Of a stretch of DNA of 58,578 nucleotides, positions 41,833 to 50,585 are shown in pieces. The stretch comes from an uncultured Gammaproteobacteria bacterium (GTDB lineage Bacteria > Pseudomonadota > Gammaproteobacteria > JAADHQ01), in assembly GCA_947258755.1 (NCBI GenBank), contig CAMYJO010000027.1, positions 1 through 58,578 of the forward strand, in the 5' to 3' direction. The stretch's first letter is position 1, and every line of letters begins with the position of its first letter. A program made the position numbers and the translations under genes. The notes under the pieces are model-generated. The model made no database searches, was not told where the DNA came from, and was given only the letters and a program-made list of their open reading frames with translations.

Positions 41833-44043
41833 ATGTCTAAAAAAGACCAAATGGAAATTGAAGTATCCACACAATTGCAAGGCGCGGAAGACGGTAGCAA
41901 GATGCCGGAAATGGCCGCGTATGCATTTGATTCTAATGCCAAGCTTATTGCTTCGGCAGTTATCAAGGAAGGTCGTGCGCTACTCAGTGCGCCCGCACCG
42001 CAAACTGCAGATCAATTGCGTATACTGGTTGGACCTAAGCAGGATGAACAGCAGGCAGACTATGGCGACCTCGTTCGTCGGGGTGCAAAGCTGCAGCGTA
42101 TTCGTGTTGCTAATGATAGCCTTCGTCAGAAACTCGATGTGATTCTGTTTCCTAACGAATGGCTATGCTGGTTACGAAGCGCCTGTCCCGTTCGTGGCAA
42201 TCTGAACAAGCGTGTGCTGATAGGCGGGTCTTATGTAAATTATCCGGTATGCGATGCTACCGTCGAAGTATATGAGGTTGATCCACTGTGGATTATTATT
42301 CCAAAGTTGCCATTGGATATACTGGATCGATTTCGTGAGATTATCCTGGATCCAATTCCACCCAGGATTGATCCGCCCATTCCATTTCCAGAACCACGAC
42401 CAGATCCTGTACCCGGCTTGGATCGTGCCACCTTTAGCAGTATGAATGTATCAGCAGAAGGTGCTCAACGTTTGAGCGTAAATTCAAAAAAGGCCATCGC
42501 GATGCTTTCCGGTAATGAAGAGCTACGCTTTGCGGCGCAACTGGGTAGTGAACAACAATTTCGCCAGGCATTGATTGAATTCCCGCTGATTATACGCCCG
42601 TTGCTATGTTGGTTTTACCCGCATTTGGTGACGATGCAGAAAGTTGCCACGACGAAGACGGATGACTGTGGAAAATTTAATGCCCTGTTTTTCAGGGGGT
42701 GTGGTAATCCTGATCAGCCTGACTTGTATTTTAAGGCCAGACAACGAATTTTTGGCTTTCTCAACGTTACCATCTATGCGCCCACTCCAATTGCTTGCCA
42801 TACCTGGTGGAATTATAACTGTGGCACGGAAGTTAATCTGTATACATCGCATCCATGGGCACAAACCTGTTCGCCTTGCCCGCCCGTTACCGGACCGGAG
42901 GGGTCAAATTTATGGGTGGCCTTTATGTCGATTGGTGCACATGGCTTGAATAATATTCATGGAACCTCTGTTGATCTGCAGGCAGAAACCAATAGTACAA
43001 CGCTCGGCTTAACGGAGAGTGGTGCGCCATGGGGCGGGACATTGCTGCCACGACTGGAGTTTTCCAATGCCTTGAAAGCAGCCGGTGTTGATTATTATCA
43101 GCTCTCCTGGCGTCGCGGCACGACGGGTGACTTTGTACCGCTGACCGGCACAATCAATCATTATTATCGACACGAGATAACCAATACTGATGGCATCGCG
43201 CTGCCGGTATGGACGCCTGTGACCATGGGACCAAAAGAGGTAGATGATGGTTCTGGCAATAAGACACCTTACCTGTATTCCATTCCGTATACTGCTGACG
43301 TACCGGCCGGAGGTGTCTGGGATGTGCCGCCGAATATTACTGAAATCAAGGAGCACTTCGCCAGCGGTAAATTCTTTACCAGGGAAGATGTCCCCGGCGT
43401 GACTTATTCCGAAGACGGCGTCATGCAGGGTACCGATGTGAGTGGTATCTATCAACTGAAACTGGAGTTGTTCGACAGCAATGGCCAGCCCATCGATATT
43501 GCAGCACAGGGCATTGTATATGCTGTGCCACGTGACCCTGATGCGAGTGGTGTCATTGAATCTGATTATGCCAGCGATCTTAATCTGGTACACGGTAACG
43601 CAATGATCATCAATTTGAATGTGAATAATAACCATTGTAAGGCATTAATTGATGCGCCTGTTATTGGTGGTCAGTCTGCAGACACTTGTTGCGGTGTTTT
43701 GAACTATTCCAGTGCGACTGACAGTGTTGACATGCCCTGGGAAGCCATACATTTACATAATTTTGCGACCTATAGCTTCAGTGTGGTACGCGGTAGTCGG
43801 GTAGTGTTACAGGAAACCGGCGCGGTAACCTCCAGCGGCAGTGTCACGACACGTACGGTTGATCAGATGATGAACACCAATTTGCCGGCCGAATGTGCCG
43901 TGGGTGGTTGTCAGGTAGCTGGGTTTAGTGAAAATCTGTATGTACGAGCAATGGCTACAGATGGCTGGGCCAGGCAGACATACTTGGATGATCGAGACGT
44001 GCGCGCGTTTGTGTTATCTGAACAGGAAACTGTTGAAAGCTGA
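41833..44043 (+). CDS. Large orphan protein with transthyretin-like segments and a Pro-rich linker
   Basis: A 736-residue protein I cannot assign to a named family. It has no signal peptide or membrane segment. The first ~110 residues look like a beta-rich domain. A transthyretin/carboxypeptidase regulatory-like segment (CPVRGNLNKRV with VCDATVEVYEVD) is followed by a Pro-rich linker (IPPRIDPPIPFPEPRPDPVP) and a second such segment (TDDCGKFNALFFRGCG). A Cys-rich core (ACHTWWNYNCG, TCSPCPP) precedes a long beta-rich C-terminal part. The ATG at 41833 with AAGGAG upstream is the likely start. Similar large proteins occur sporadically in other phyla. It appears to be a single gene. Confidence 0.8.
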   Translation: MSKKDQMEIEVSTQLQGAEDGSKMPEMAAYAFDSNAKLIASAVIKEGRALLSAPAPQTADQLRILVGPKQDEQQADYGDLVRRGAKLQRIRVANDSLRQKLDVILFPNEWLCWLRSACPVRGNLNKRVLIGGSYVNYPVCDATVEVYEVDPLWIIIPKLPLDILDRFREIILDPIPPRIDPPIPFPEPRPDPVPGLDRATFSSMNVSAEGAQRLSVNSKKAIAMLSGNEELRFAAQLGSEQQFRQALIEFPLIIRPLLCWFYPHLVTMQKVATTKTDDCGKFNALFFRGCGNPDQPDLYFKARQRIFGFLNVTIYAPTPIACHTWWNYNCGTEVNLYTSHPWAQTCSPCPPVTGPEGSNLWVAFMSIGAHGLNNIHGTSVDLQAETNSTTLGLTESGAPWGGTLLPRLEFSNALKAAGVDYYQLSWRRGTTGDFVPLTGTINHYYRHEITNTDGIALPVWTPVTMGPKEVDDGSGNKTPYLYSIPYTADVPAGGVWDVPPNITEIKEHFASGKFFTREDVPGVTYSEDGVMQGTDVSGIYQLKLELFDSNGQPIDIAAQGIVYAVPRDPDASGVIESDYASDLNLVHGNAMIINLNVNNNHCKALIDAPVIGGQSADTCCGVLNYSSATDSVDMPWEAIHLHNFATYSFSVVRGSRVVLQETGAVTSSGSVTTRTVDQMMNTNLPAECAVGGCQVAGFSENLYVRAMATDGWARQTYLDDRDVRAFVLSEQETVES

Positions 44044-44070
44044 TAAGCGTTGCCCGAAAACGGTAGTATC

Positions 44071-44115
44071 CAGGGTCAGTGATTTCACACGTTTATGTGT
44101 TTGTCACTGACCCTG
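44071..44115 (+). terminator. Long perfect stem-loop behind the orphan protein gene
   Basis: CAGGGTCAGTGA (44071-44082) pairs perfectly with TCACTGACCCTG (44104-44115), and the loop holds a further short stem (CACAC with GTGTT-like). It lacks a strong T run. Its GGGTCAG core recalls the dispersed repeat family, so it may be a repeat co-opted as a terminator. Confidence 0.55.
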
Positions 44116-44197
44116 AATTTATACAACTAGTGTTTGGGGTGAGTGTCTGGAGTCTGAATAGAATGACACTTACTTAAGTCGAAACTCACCATTGTAT

Positions 44198-44301
44198 TGT
44201 CCTTGCGAGCGATAGCGCGGCAATCTGTTTGTTCTAACATATATGGATAATAGAGTTGGATATGTATTTACAGAGATTGCTTCGCATGGCTCGCAATGAC
44301 A
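44198..44301. repeat. MITE-like palindromic element, TTGCGAGCG family
   Basis: The left end TGTCCTTGCGAGCGATAGCG (44198-44217, continuing to 44226) is the imperfect inverse of the right end at 44274-44301 (AGATTGCTTCGCATGGCTCG). Both ends share CTTGCGAGC or its complement and GCAATCT. Similar 100-bp palindromic elements are widespread in proteobacterial genomes. No target-site duplication is evident. Confidence 0.7.
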
Positions 44302-44321
44302 GCACATCTGCTTTGTCATTA

Positions 44322-44339
44322 GGGTCAGAGTAAAAATTT
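44322..44339. repeat. Half copy of the GGGTCAGAG repeat family
   Basis: GGGTCAGAGTAAAAATTT resembles the arm of the palindromic copies at 1729 and 6423 and the GGGTCAGAGTAAAATT signatures seen in many gammaproteobacterial genomes near REP-associated transposases. Confidence 0.45.
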
Positions 44340-44421
44340 CATTGCTTTGACAGATCTCGGTGCTGGGTAACATGTTGACCCAAAACCTGATTTTTGTAAC
44401 GAGTAGGCTGGCATATTTTAA

Positions 44422-44766
44422 CTATGCCCCTACCAACTCAGCCGCCTGCTCCCGGTTATAAAATACATTATCTTTAACGAAGCCGGGTATGACGGAAGGT
44501 TTGACCGCGACAATGTTCTGTTGCGGGTCTCGTTCTGTGATCAACGCCTGTGGCAGGCCGTCTAATAAATGAATGGCCGCTTGTGAACCGTCTTTATGAC
44601 GCGACAGATAAACTTCTCCGGTTTCCTGATCACAAAACGCCGGCTGAAAACCCAGTGAGCGGTTTTCATTGCTTACACCACCAGTGCCTGCGAAGTCCCG
44701 GTTTTCCCTTGCCAGTTCATCTGAACACAGATACTGCTGTGGAATATGTGGGCAATTTTTTGTCAT
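44422..44766 (-). CDS. Small conserved-looking protein of unknown function
   Basis: A 114-residue soluble protein without a signal peptide. The N-terminus MTKNCPHIPQQYLCSDEL and the central GFQPAFCDQETGEVYLS and HLLDGLPQALI segments look like a conserved small family that I have seen in other proteobacteria but cannot name. Three Cys (5, 14, 45) may bind metal. It ends near a repeat-rich gap and is transcribed opposite to its neighbours. No function can be suggested. Confidence 0.7.
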   Translation of the reverse strand: MTKNCPHIPQQYLCSDELARENRDFAGTGGVSNENRSLGFQPAFCDQETGEVYLSRHKDGSQAAIHLLDGLPQALITERDPQQNIVAVKPSVIPGFVKDNVFYNREQAAELVGA

Positions 44767-45015
44767 CGTTTATCACACTCATTTTCTACCAATGTGGCTC
44801 TATATTAGGCCGTATTCGCTGAACCTAAGCTGAATAACGGTGCCAGGTGTATTTATGCATATTCTTAGTGAGGTGGTTATTTGTCGATTTAGGCCTGTTT
44901 ATTGGTTTTTTTAGTGCTTATTGTCACGGTGTGCGTATAAACCCCTGGGGTATATAGGTAATTTTTGCTATGATGCGCGCTGATTTGCTATCGCCAGGTT
45001 TCGAGGTTTTGTTGT
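44767..45015. other. Gap before the second SulP gene
   Basis: A 249-bp divergent-promoter region between the unknown minus-strand gene and the SulP gene. I see no repeat and no clear operator. Confidence 0.45.
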
Positions 45016-46542
45016 ATGTTTCAGTTGGGTTGCAAGAATCGCGTCTGTTTTCAAAATGAAATTTTATCCGGTCTGACCGTCGCCCTGGCGCTGGTACCGG
45101 AGGCGGTGGCGTTTGCGTTTGTCGCCGATGTGCCGGCGATGGTTGGACTGTACGCGGCATTTATGGTGGGTTTGCTGGCCTCAATCTTTGGTGGACGTCC
45201 AGGGATGATTTCCGGTGCTACCGGATCGATGGCCGTAGTCATGGTCAGCCTGGTTGCAGATAATGGTATCGAATATTTGTTTGCAGCCGTGATTCTGGCC
45301 GGCCTGTTGCAGATGACTGCCGGCTTTTTGCGGCTGGGCAAGTTTATCCGTATTGTGCCGCACCCGGTCATGCTTGGTTTTGTTAATGGTCTGGCGATTG
45401 TTATTTTCCTGTCACAGTTGCAGCACTTCAAGACCGGTTCGGGTAGCGACCTTGAATGGATGGGTGGTACGGTGTTATGGGCCTTTCTTGGCCTTGTATT
45501 GTTAACCATGCTGATCATCCACTTTCTACCCAAATTGACCACGGCTATTCCATCCTCACTGGTGGCCATTGTCGTGGTTTCATTGCTGGTGATTGGTTTT
45601 AACATGGATACGAAAACGGTCGGTGATCTGACTTCATTAAAGGGCACATTGCCGACATTCCATATCCCCGGCGTTGAATGGAATCTGCAAACGCTGATGA
45701 TCATCCTGCCATATTCGGTCATTCTCGCTGCCATCGGCTTGATTGAATCCTTGCTGACGCTGAACCTGATCGATGACCTGACCAATACCCGCGGCAAGGG
45801 TAATCGCGAATGTGTGGGCCAGGGTATTGCCAATACCGTCACTGGCTTCTTTGGCGGTATGGGAGGTTGCGCGATGATCGGTCAGAGTATGATCAACGTC
45901 AACTCGGGCGGTCATAAGCGTCTGTCCGGAATCGCTGCTGCATTGTTTCTGCTGAGTTTCATCCTGTTTGGTTACCAGCTGATTGAAAAGATACCGCTGG
46001 CGGCATTGGTTGGCGTCATGTTTATAGTTGTTATGGGTACCTTTGAATGGTCGAGCCTGCGCGTGATAGGCAAAGTCCCGCAAAGCGATGTGTTTGTGCT
46101 GGTGCTGGTATCGGCCGTGACCGTGGCTACCGATTTGGCGATTGCTGTAATCGTCGGTGTGATTGTATCGGCGCTGGTGTTCGCCTGGGAGCATGCCAAA
46201 CATATCGACGTCAAACATTATATTGATGACAATGGCTCCGGGGTTTATGAACTTAGTGGGCCGTTGTTTTTTGGTTCGGTGAAAAATTTCCGCGATTTCT
46301 TTGACCCGGAAACAGATCCTGATGATGTTATAATCGAGTTTCAAAATTCTCGCGTGGTTGATCACTCTGCGATTGAGGCGATTGATAATCTTGCGGAAAA
46401 ATTTATCAGGGCGGGTAAGACTCTGCACCTACGTCACCTCAGTCCGGAATGCAGGGGGCTATTGAAGAAGGCCGGTGACCTGGTTGAAGTCAATGTGCTT
46501 GAAGATCCGAAGTACCACGTTGCTGATGACCAGTTGGCTTAA
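45016..46542 (+). CDS. SulP-family anion transporter with STAS domain (second copy)
   Basis: A 508-residue inner-membrane SulP transporter with ten or more hydrophobic segments ([20 protein letters not shown] at the start, [10 protein letters not shown] and [14 protein letters not shown] inside) and a C-terminal STAS domain (about 405-500, [32 protein letters not shown]). The STAS serine motif DHSAIEA is the pattern of the bicarbonate/sulfate type. It is only distantly similar to the 610-residue SulP at 19390. A GAGG precedes the ATG by about 10 nt. A DUF2288 gene follows after 16 bp and probably shares its transcript. Confidence 0.93.
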   Translation: MFQLGCKNRVCFQNEILSGLTVALALVPEAVAFAFVADVPAMVGLYAAFMVGLLASIFGGRPGMISGATGSMAVVMVSLVADNGIEYLFAAVILAGLLQMTAGFLRLGKFIRIVPHPVMLGFVNGLAIVIFLSQLQHFKTGSGSDLEWMGGTVLWAFLGLVLLTMLIIHFLPKLTTAIPSSLVAIVVVSLLVIGFNMDTKTVGDLTSLKGTLPTFHIPGVEWNLQTLMIILPYSVILAAIGLIESLLTLNLIDDLTNTRGKGNRECVGQGIANTVTGFFGGMGGCAMIGQSMINVNSGGHKRLSGIAAALFLLSFILFGYQLIEKIPLAALVGVMFIVVMGTFEWSSLRVIGKVPQSDVFVLVLVSAVTVATDLAIAVIVGVIVSALVFAWEHAKHIDVKHYIDDNGSGVYELSGPLFFGSVKNFRDFFDPETDPDDVIIEFQNSRVVDHSAIEAIDNLAEKFIRAGKTLHLRHLSPECRGLLKKAGDLVEVNVLEDPKYHVADDQLA

Positions 46543-46558
46543 CGGCAGGGGCTGAAGT

Positions 46559-46873
46559 ATGGACAATGACATGGAGCACACACACGAAGAACTTTGTGCG
46601 ATCCTCAATGAGCAGACCGGCAAATTGTCATGGCCGGAACTGGAACGTCACTTTGCCCGTGGTGTCGTGGTCAGGGTTGAGGCGGGTCTCGATCTGGTCG
46701 AGGCCGCAGCTGCCGTGGTCGAGGATAATAAAGAAGCGGTCAATACCTGGATGGCCTTAGAGCAGATTACCCATGCCGATGAGCAACACGCGAAAGACTG
46801 GGCGCTACGTCAGCCGGAATTCTGGACGGTGGTCGCGGCGCCCTGGGTCTTGATCCAGGAAATTACTGAATAA
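46559..46873 (+). CDS. DUF2288 family protein
   Basis: A 104-residue soluble DUF2288 protein. The family features LSWPELERHFARGVVV and DLVEAAAAVVEDN are visible, and the end HAKDWALRQPEFWTVVAAPWVLIQ is characteristic. The function is unknown. An alternative start is ATG 46571 (MEHTHEEL). It lies 16 bp behind a SulP transporter gene, which suggests a joint transcript. Confidence 0.85.
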   Translation: MDNDMEHTHEELCAILNEQTGKLSWPELERHFARGVVVRVEAGLDLVEAAAAVVEDNKEAVNTWMALEQITHADEQHAKDWALRQPEFWTVVAAPWVLIQEITE

Positions 46874-47045
46874 GGCCTTCATTACCCTCTGGAATCAGGG
46901 TTATTGCTAGTGGCTTGTTTGTGAAGTAGTTACTGATAGTTTTTCTGCAGGATTTGTTACTATATAGTGTCAAGCCCTTATCTAGGCTAAGATAAGTGTC
47001 ACTATCAAATGCCAAGGACGCAGAGATCAGCCATGTATCAGTTGC
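46874..47045. other. Short intergenic stretch before the subtilase lipoprotein gene
   Basis: About 170 bp with no visible gene. Part is AT-rich (near 46955-46985) and could hold a promoter. Confidence 0.4.
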
Positions 47046-49988
47046 ATGGCAGTAGTAAATGTCATGAATAATCTATTCGCCAGATCAATGTATGTTTTTG
47101 TATTCGAGCTGTTGTCGGTGCTTCTGCTCGGCGCCTGTGGTGGCGGTTCGAATGGACTGCCTGATACAACGCCTCCGATCGTGACAGTTAACAATCAAAT
47201 TACTTCAGACACAACGCCTGCTGTCAGCGGCACAGTCGATGATCCAGGTGCAAGTATCAGTGTGGTCATCGATGCAAAAACCTATACAGCAACCAATGCC
47301 GGTAACGGTACCTGGACGCTTATAGATAATATGATAAACCCTGCATTGATGCTTGGGACTTATGACGTTGTTGTGACAGCGACGGATGCTACAGGTAATA
47401 GCGGTAGCGACAGTAGTTCGAATGAACTTGTGATCGGTTTGGTATCCACTATTGCGGGCACCATCACACCGAGTAGTGGTTCACGCATAGATAGTGATGT
47501 TAATGATCCGGACTATGCCTTTGCTTCGAATGATACTATCAATTTAGCGCAGTCATTACCCAATCCCGTCTCGCTCGGTGGTTTCGTCAGTGTGAGTGGC
47601 TCTGGTCTGAGTGGGAGCAGATTTGAGTTCATGGGTGATAGACAGGATTATTTTAGTGTACAGTTGTTGGCGGGCCAAACCATTGGCCTGAATCCTTCAA
47701 ATGTTAATTCCGATCTGGATCTGATTCTGTATGATAGCATAGGTAATGAACTGCTCAGGCCACGGTTAGGTCTTGGGCAGAATGAAAGTATTACTGTGCC
47801 CGGGGCATTTTCAGGTGCCCGTGATTTCTTTATTGAAGTCAGGGCCGTTGCCGGTGTCAGTAACTATTCCCTGACTGTTGGCCTGTCGACATCGACTGTC
47901 AACAATAGCGAATTAAAGCATGATTTTGTTCCCGGAGAGGTCATCGTCGATTTCAAGGAAAATGTCATGCCAACCAATGTAGGCGCAGACAGTTTGGTGA
48001 TGCGTGCCAATTCGGTTGGTTTACAGGCAGTAGTTGGTGCACCCGGCAGAAGCATGCTGATGCGTCTTGGAAATGCCGGGCAACTGTCGGTGGCGAAAAA
48101 GAAATTGAACATAGCCACAAAGAACGAGAGCGTGTCTGCAGAATTGCAGCGTAAGATTGACACCATCGAGGTCGTAAATGCTCTGGCTAAGCGTGCGGAT
48201 GTAAAGAGTGCACGTCTAAACTATATTTATAAACCCATGGCGATGCCGAATGACCCCGAATTTACCGCCCAGTGGCATTACCCCCTTATCAACCTGCCAC
48301 AAGCATGGGATATCAGTAAAGGTTCGGCCAACGTTATTGTAGCCGTGGTTGATACCGGTGTGCTGCTCAACCATCCGGATTTTGTTAACGCCAATTCCAG
48401 CAGCCAATTAGTGCCTGGTTTTGATTTTATCCGTGACGCTGATATTGCAGCAGACAACGAAAGTGGTGGCATCATCGGAGACATTGATGCAAACCCAAAT
48501 GACCCGGGCGACCGTGGTTTGGGATTTGCAAGTACCTTTCATGGTACCCATGTGGCAGGTACTGTGGCGGCAGCGACGAACAATGCTACTGGTGCTTCCG
48601 GTGTAGGCTGGAATGTAAAGGTCATGCCTTTACGTGCACTTGGCGTGGGTGGCGGTACATCTTATGATATTGAGCAGGCTATATTGTATGCGGCTGGACT
48701 GCCGAATGACTCGGGTGATACTCCCATCAAGAAAGCCGATGTCATCAATCTTAGTCTAGGCGGAACGGGTGGTGCAGGTGCAACACCGGCAGCCTATCTA
48801 CAGGCACGTGCTGCCGGGGTGATTATCGTGGCTGCAGCCGGCAATGAATCATCCAGTTTGCCGGTTTACCCCGCTTCCTATGATGATGCAGTGTTATCGG
48901 TGGGTGCAGTTGATCTGAATAAGGAAAAAGCATTTTATTCCAATTTTGGCAGCCATGTCGATGTCGCCGCCCCCGGCGGCGATTCATCGCAGAACCTGAA
49001 CGGTGACAGTTATCCTGACGGAGTATTGAGTACGCAGGGATCGGATGCGTCAGGGTCGGTGTCGTTTACTTATGGTATAAAGCAGGGTACATCGATGGCC
49101 ACTCCACATATCGCTGGTGTCGCAGCACTGATGAAATCGGTGCATAGTGCGCTGACACCTGTCGAATTTGAAACCGCATTGCAAAATGGTGCAATAACAG
49201 AAGATCTGGGCGCTGTAGGCAGGGATGACCTGTTTGGCCATGGCCTGATTGATGCGCTCAAAGCAGTACTGACTGCACAACAACTGGCAGCTGGTGGAGC
49301 CTTGCCCGATAACCCTTTCCTAGCTGTTTCCCCAGGCTCGCTAAACTTTGGGACATCTGGCGTGAGCGCCGCGCTAAATGTACGTAATACTGGAACCGGC
49401 GCGACGCCGTTGACAATTACCTCGGTGAGCAATGACTCAGGTGGATGGCTAATGCATACGCCGCCTGCTGGCGGAGGCGATCTTGGTAATTATTTCTTTA
49501 CGGTTAATCGCAGTAATCTGGCGGACAATACCTATTCAGCGACAGTCACGATTGTATCATCGGTCAATACTGTGACCATACCTGTGATTATGCAGGTAGC
49601 ATCAGTGCCAATCTTTGATGATGCAGGGTTACATTACGTATTGCTATATGATCCAGCGACGTCAACAGTGTTAGACCAGGTAGCTATCAATGCCAGCAAT
49701 GGTAGTTATCGCTTCAGTTTCAATCAGGTCGAGCCGGGCGAGTATCAGATTTTTGCAGGAACGGATATGGATAATGACGGCTTTATCTGTAATTCAGGTG
49801 AAGCCTGTGGTATTTATCCGGACGACACGCCCAGTAACAGTACATTTACATTGACACGAGACCTGCTGAATGCTGATTTCGTCACCGGATTTTCTGTGGG
49901 TCTTTCCAGTAATGTGTTATCGGGAGTACCAACTTCGAATGTACCTGGGCAAGAGTTTGGTATTCAACGCCTCTTGCCGTTGCAGTAG
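47046..49988 (+). CDS. Multidomain S8 subtilase lipoprotein
   Basis: A 980-residue surface subtilase. A lipobox LLGAC (Cys31) follows a hydrophobic leader, with Gly at +2. After an Ig-like region (about 42-132, TPAVSGTVDDPGASI) comes a pre-peptidase-like region (about 155-280) and an I9-like propeptide region (about 290-400). The S8 domain has Asp436 in VVDTGV, His502 in FHGTHVAG, Asn600 in AAGNE and Ser683 in GTSMATPHIAG. The C-terminus has a BACON-like Ig domain (PGSLNFGTSG) and a carboxypeptidase-regulatory-like end. The start may be 47064, since no clear ribosome-binding site marks 47046. The next gene encodes a PrcB-like lipoprotein. Confidence 0.92.
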   Translation: MAVVNVMNNLFARSMYVFVFELLSVLLLGACGGGSNGLPDTTPPIVTVNNQITSDTTPAVSGTVDDPGASISVVIDAKTYTATNAGNGTWTLIDNMINPALMLGTYDVVVTATDATGNSGSDSSSNELVIGLVSTIAGTITPSSGSRIDSDVNDPDYAFASNDTINLAQSLPNPVSLGGFVSVSGSGLSGSRFEFMGDRQDYFSVQLLAGQTIGLNPSNVNSDLDLILYDSIGNELLRPRLGLGQNESITVPGAFSGARDFFIEVRAVAGVSNYSLTVGLSTSTVNNSELKHDFVPGEVIVDFKENVMPTNVGADSLVMRANSVGLQAVVGAPGRSMLMRLGNAGQLSVAKKKLNIATKNESVSAELQRKIDTIEVVNALAKRADVKSARLNYIYKPMAMPNDPEFTAQWHYPLINLPQAWDISKGSANVIVAVVDTGVLLNHPDFVNANSSSQLVPGFDFIRDADIAADNESGGIIGDIDANPNDPGDRGLGFASTFHGTHVAGTVAAATNNATGASGVGWNVKVMPLRALGVGGGTSYDIEQAILYAAGLPNDSGDTPIKKADVINLSLGGTGGAGATPAAYLQARAAGVIIVAAAGNESSSLPVYPASYDDAVLSVGAVDLNKEKAFYSNFGSHVDVAAPGGDSSQNLNGDSYPDGVLSTQGSDASGSVSFTYGIKQGTSMATPHIAGVAALMKSVHSALTPVEFETALQNGAITEDLGAVGRDDLFGHGLIDALKAVLTAQQLAAGGALPDNPFLAVSPGSLNFGTSGVSAALNVRNTGTGATPLTITSVSNDSGGWLMHTPPAGGGDLGNYFFTVNRSNLADNTYSATVTIVSSVNTVTIPVIMQVASVPIFDDAGLHYVLLYDPATSTVLDQVAINASNGSYRFSFNQVEPGEYQIFAGTDMDNDGFICNSGEACGIYPDDTPSNSTFTLTRDLLNADFVTGFSVGLSSNVLSGVPTSNVPGQEFGIQRLLPLQ

Positions 49989-50025
49989 TGAATAATGACA
50001 ATCTGAAAATGGAATAGATTTTATA

Positions 50026-50535
50026 ATGATTGTGAAAAAGCTATTTCTATATTTTATTATTCTTGCTGGCTTGAATGCATGCGCAGGATCAGGGGATCAG
50101 TTCATGCTGAAAAAGATGTCAGCGCGTTTGATATTATCAAGTATGGATTGTGGCGTCAGTACGGAGGGGCCCGGCCTGTCAGTTCTATCTTCGCGTAAAG
50201 AGTTGGATGAAGCCATGGTCCGGATCACTAGGCTTACGGGACATGATTTCAGCGGCCAGATCGATGTATCTTTTGATCGCGAGCAGATCATGCGAATCAA
50301 CATGGGTCAGCAACGTACTGGCGGCTATAGTCTGACCCTGATCGCAGAGCAAGCCATTGTAAAAGACGGCTGGGCCATTATTCCGGTGCAATGGAATACC
50401 CCGGCCAAAGATCGGATGCTGATCCAGGTCCTGACCAGTCCCTGTCTGTTTGTCGCGATCCCGCGCGCTGATTACGAAGGCATACGTGTTGTTGATCAGG
50501 ATGGCAGCGTACGTCTACAATCACCACTGAATTAA
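50026..50535 (+). CDS. PrcB-like protease-complex lipoprotein
   Basis: A 169-residue lipoprotein whose signal peptide ends in LNAC (Cys19). The C-terminal half (MGQQRTGGYSLTL to RADYEGI) fits the PrcB_C family (PF14343). In Treponema denticola, PrcB is an outer-membrane lipoprotein that stabilises the subtilisin-like dentilisin PrtP. Here it sits 37 bp behind an S8 subtilase lipoprotein gene, so it is likely that protease's accessory or inhibitor subunit. Two Cys outside the lipobox (Cys43 and Cys141) may form a disulfide. The pairing is inferred from family and position. Confidence 0.82.
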   Translation: MIVKKLFLYFIILAGLNACAGSGDQFMLKKMSARLILSSMDCGVSTEGPGLSVLSSRKELDEAMVRITRLTGHDFSGQIDVSFDREQIMRINMGQQRTGGYSLTLIAEQAIVKDGWAIIPVQWNTPAKDRMLIQVLTSPCLFVAIPRADYEGIRVVDQDGSVRLQSPLN

Positions 50536-50585
50536 TCCACCTACACATTTTATTGATGCATGCGTTAACATAGCTTTGTCCAGGC

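Noticed and set aside
43009-43635. Minus-strand 208-codon frame inside the orphan protein gene
   Set aside because: The plus-strand frame is longer, has a ribosome-binding site and better composition; the minus frame lacks both.
45051-46428. Minus-strand open frames of 263 codons each opposite the second SulP gene
   Set aside because: They are shadows of a strongly conserved transporter reading frame with no recognisable motif.
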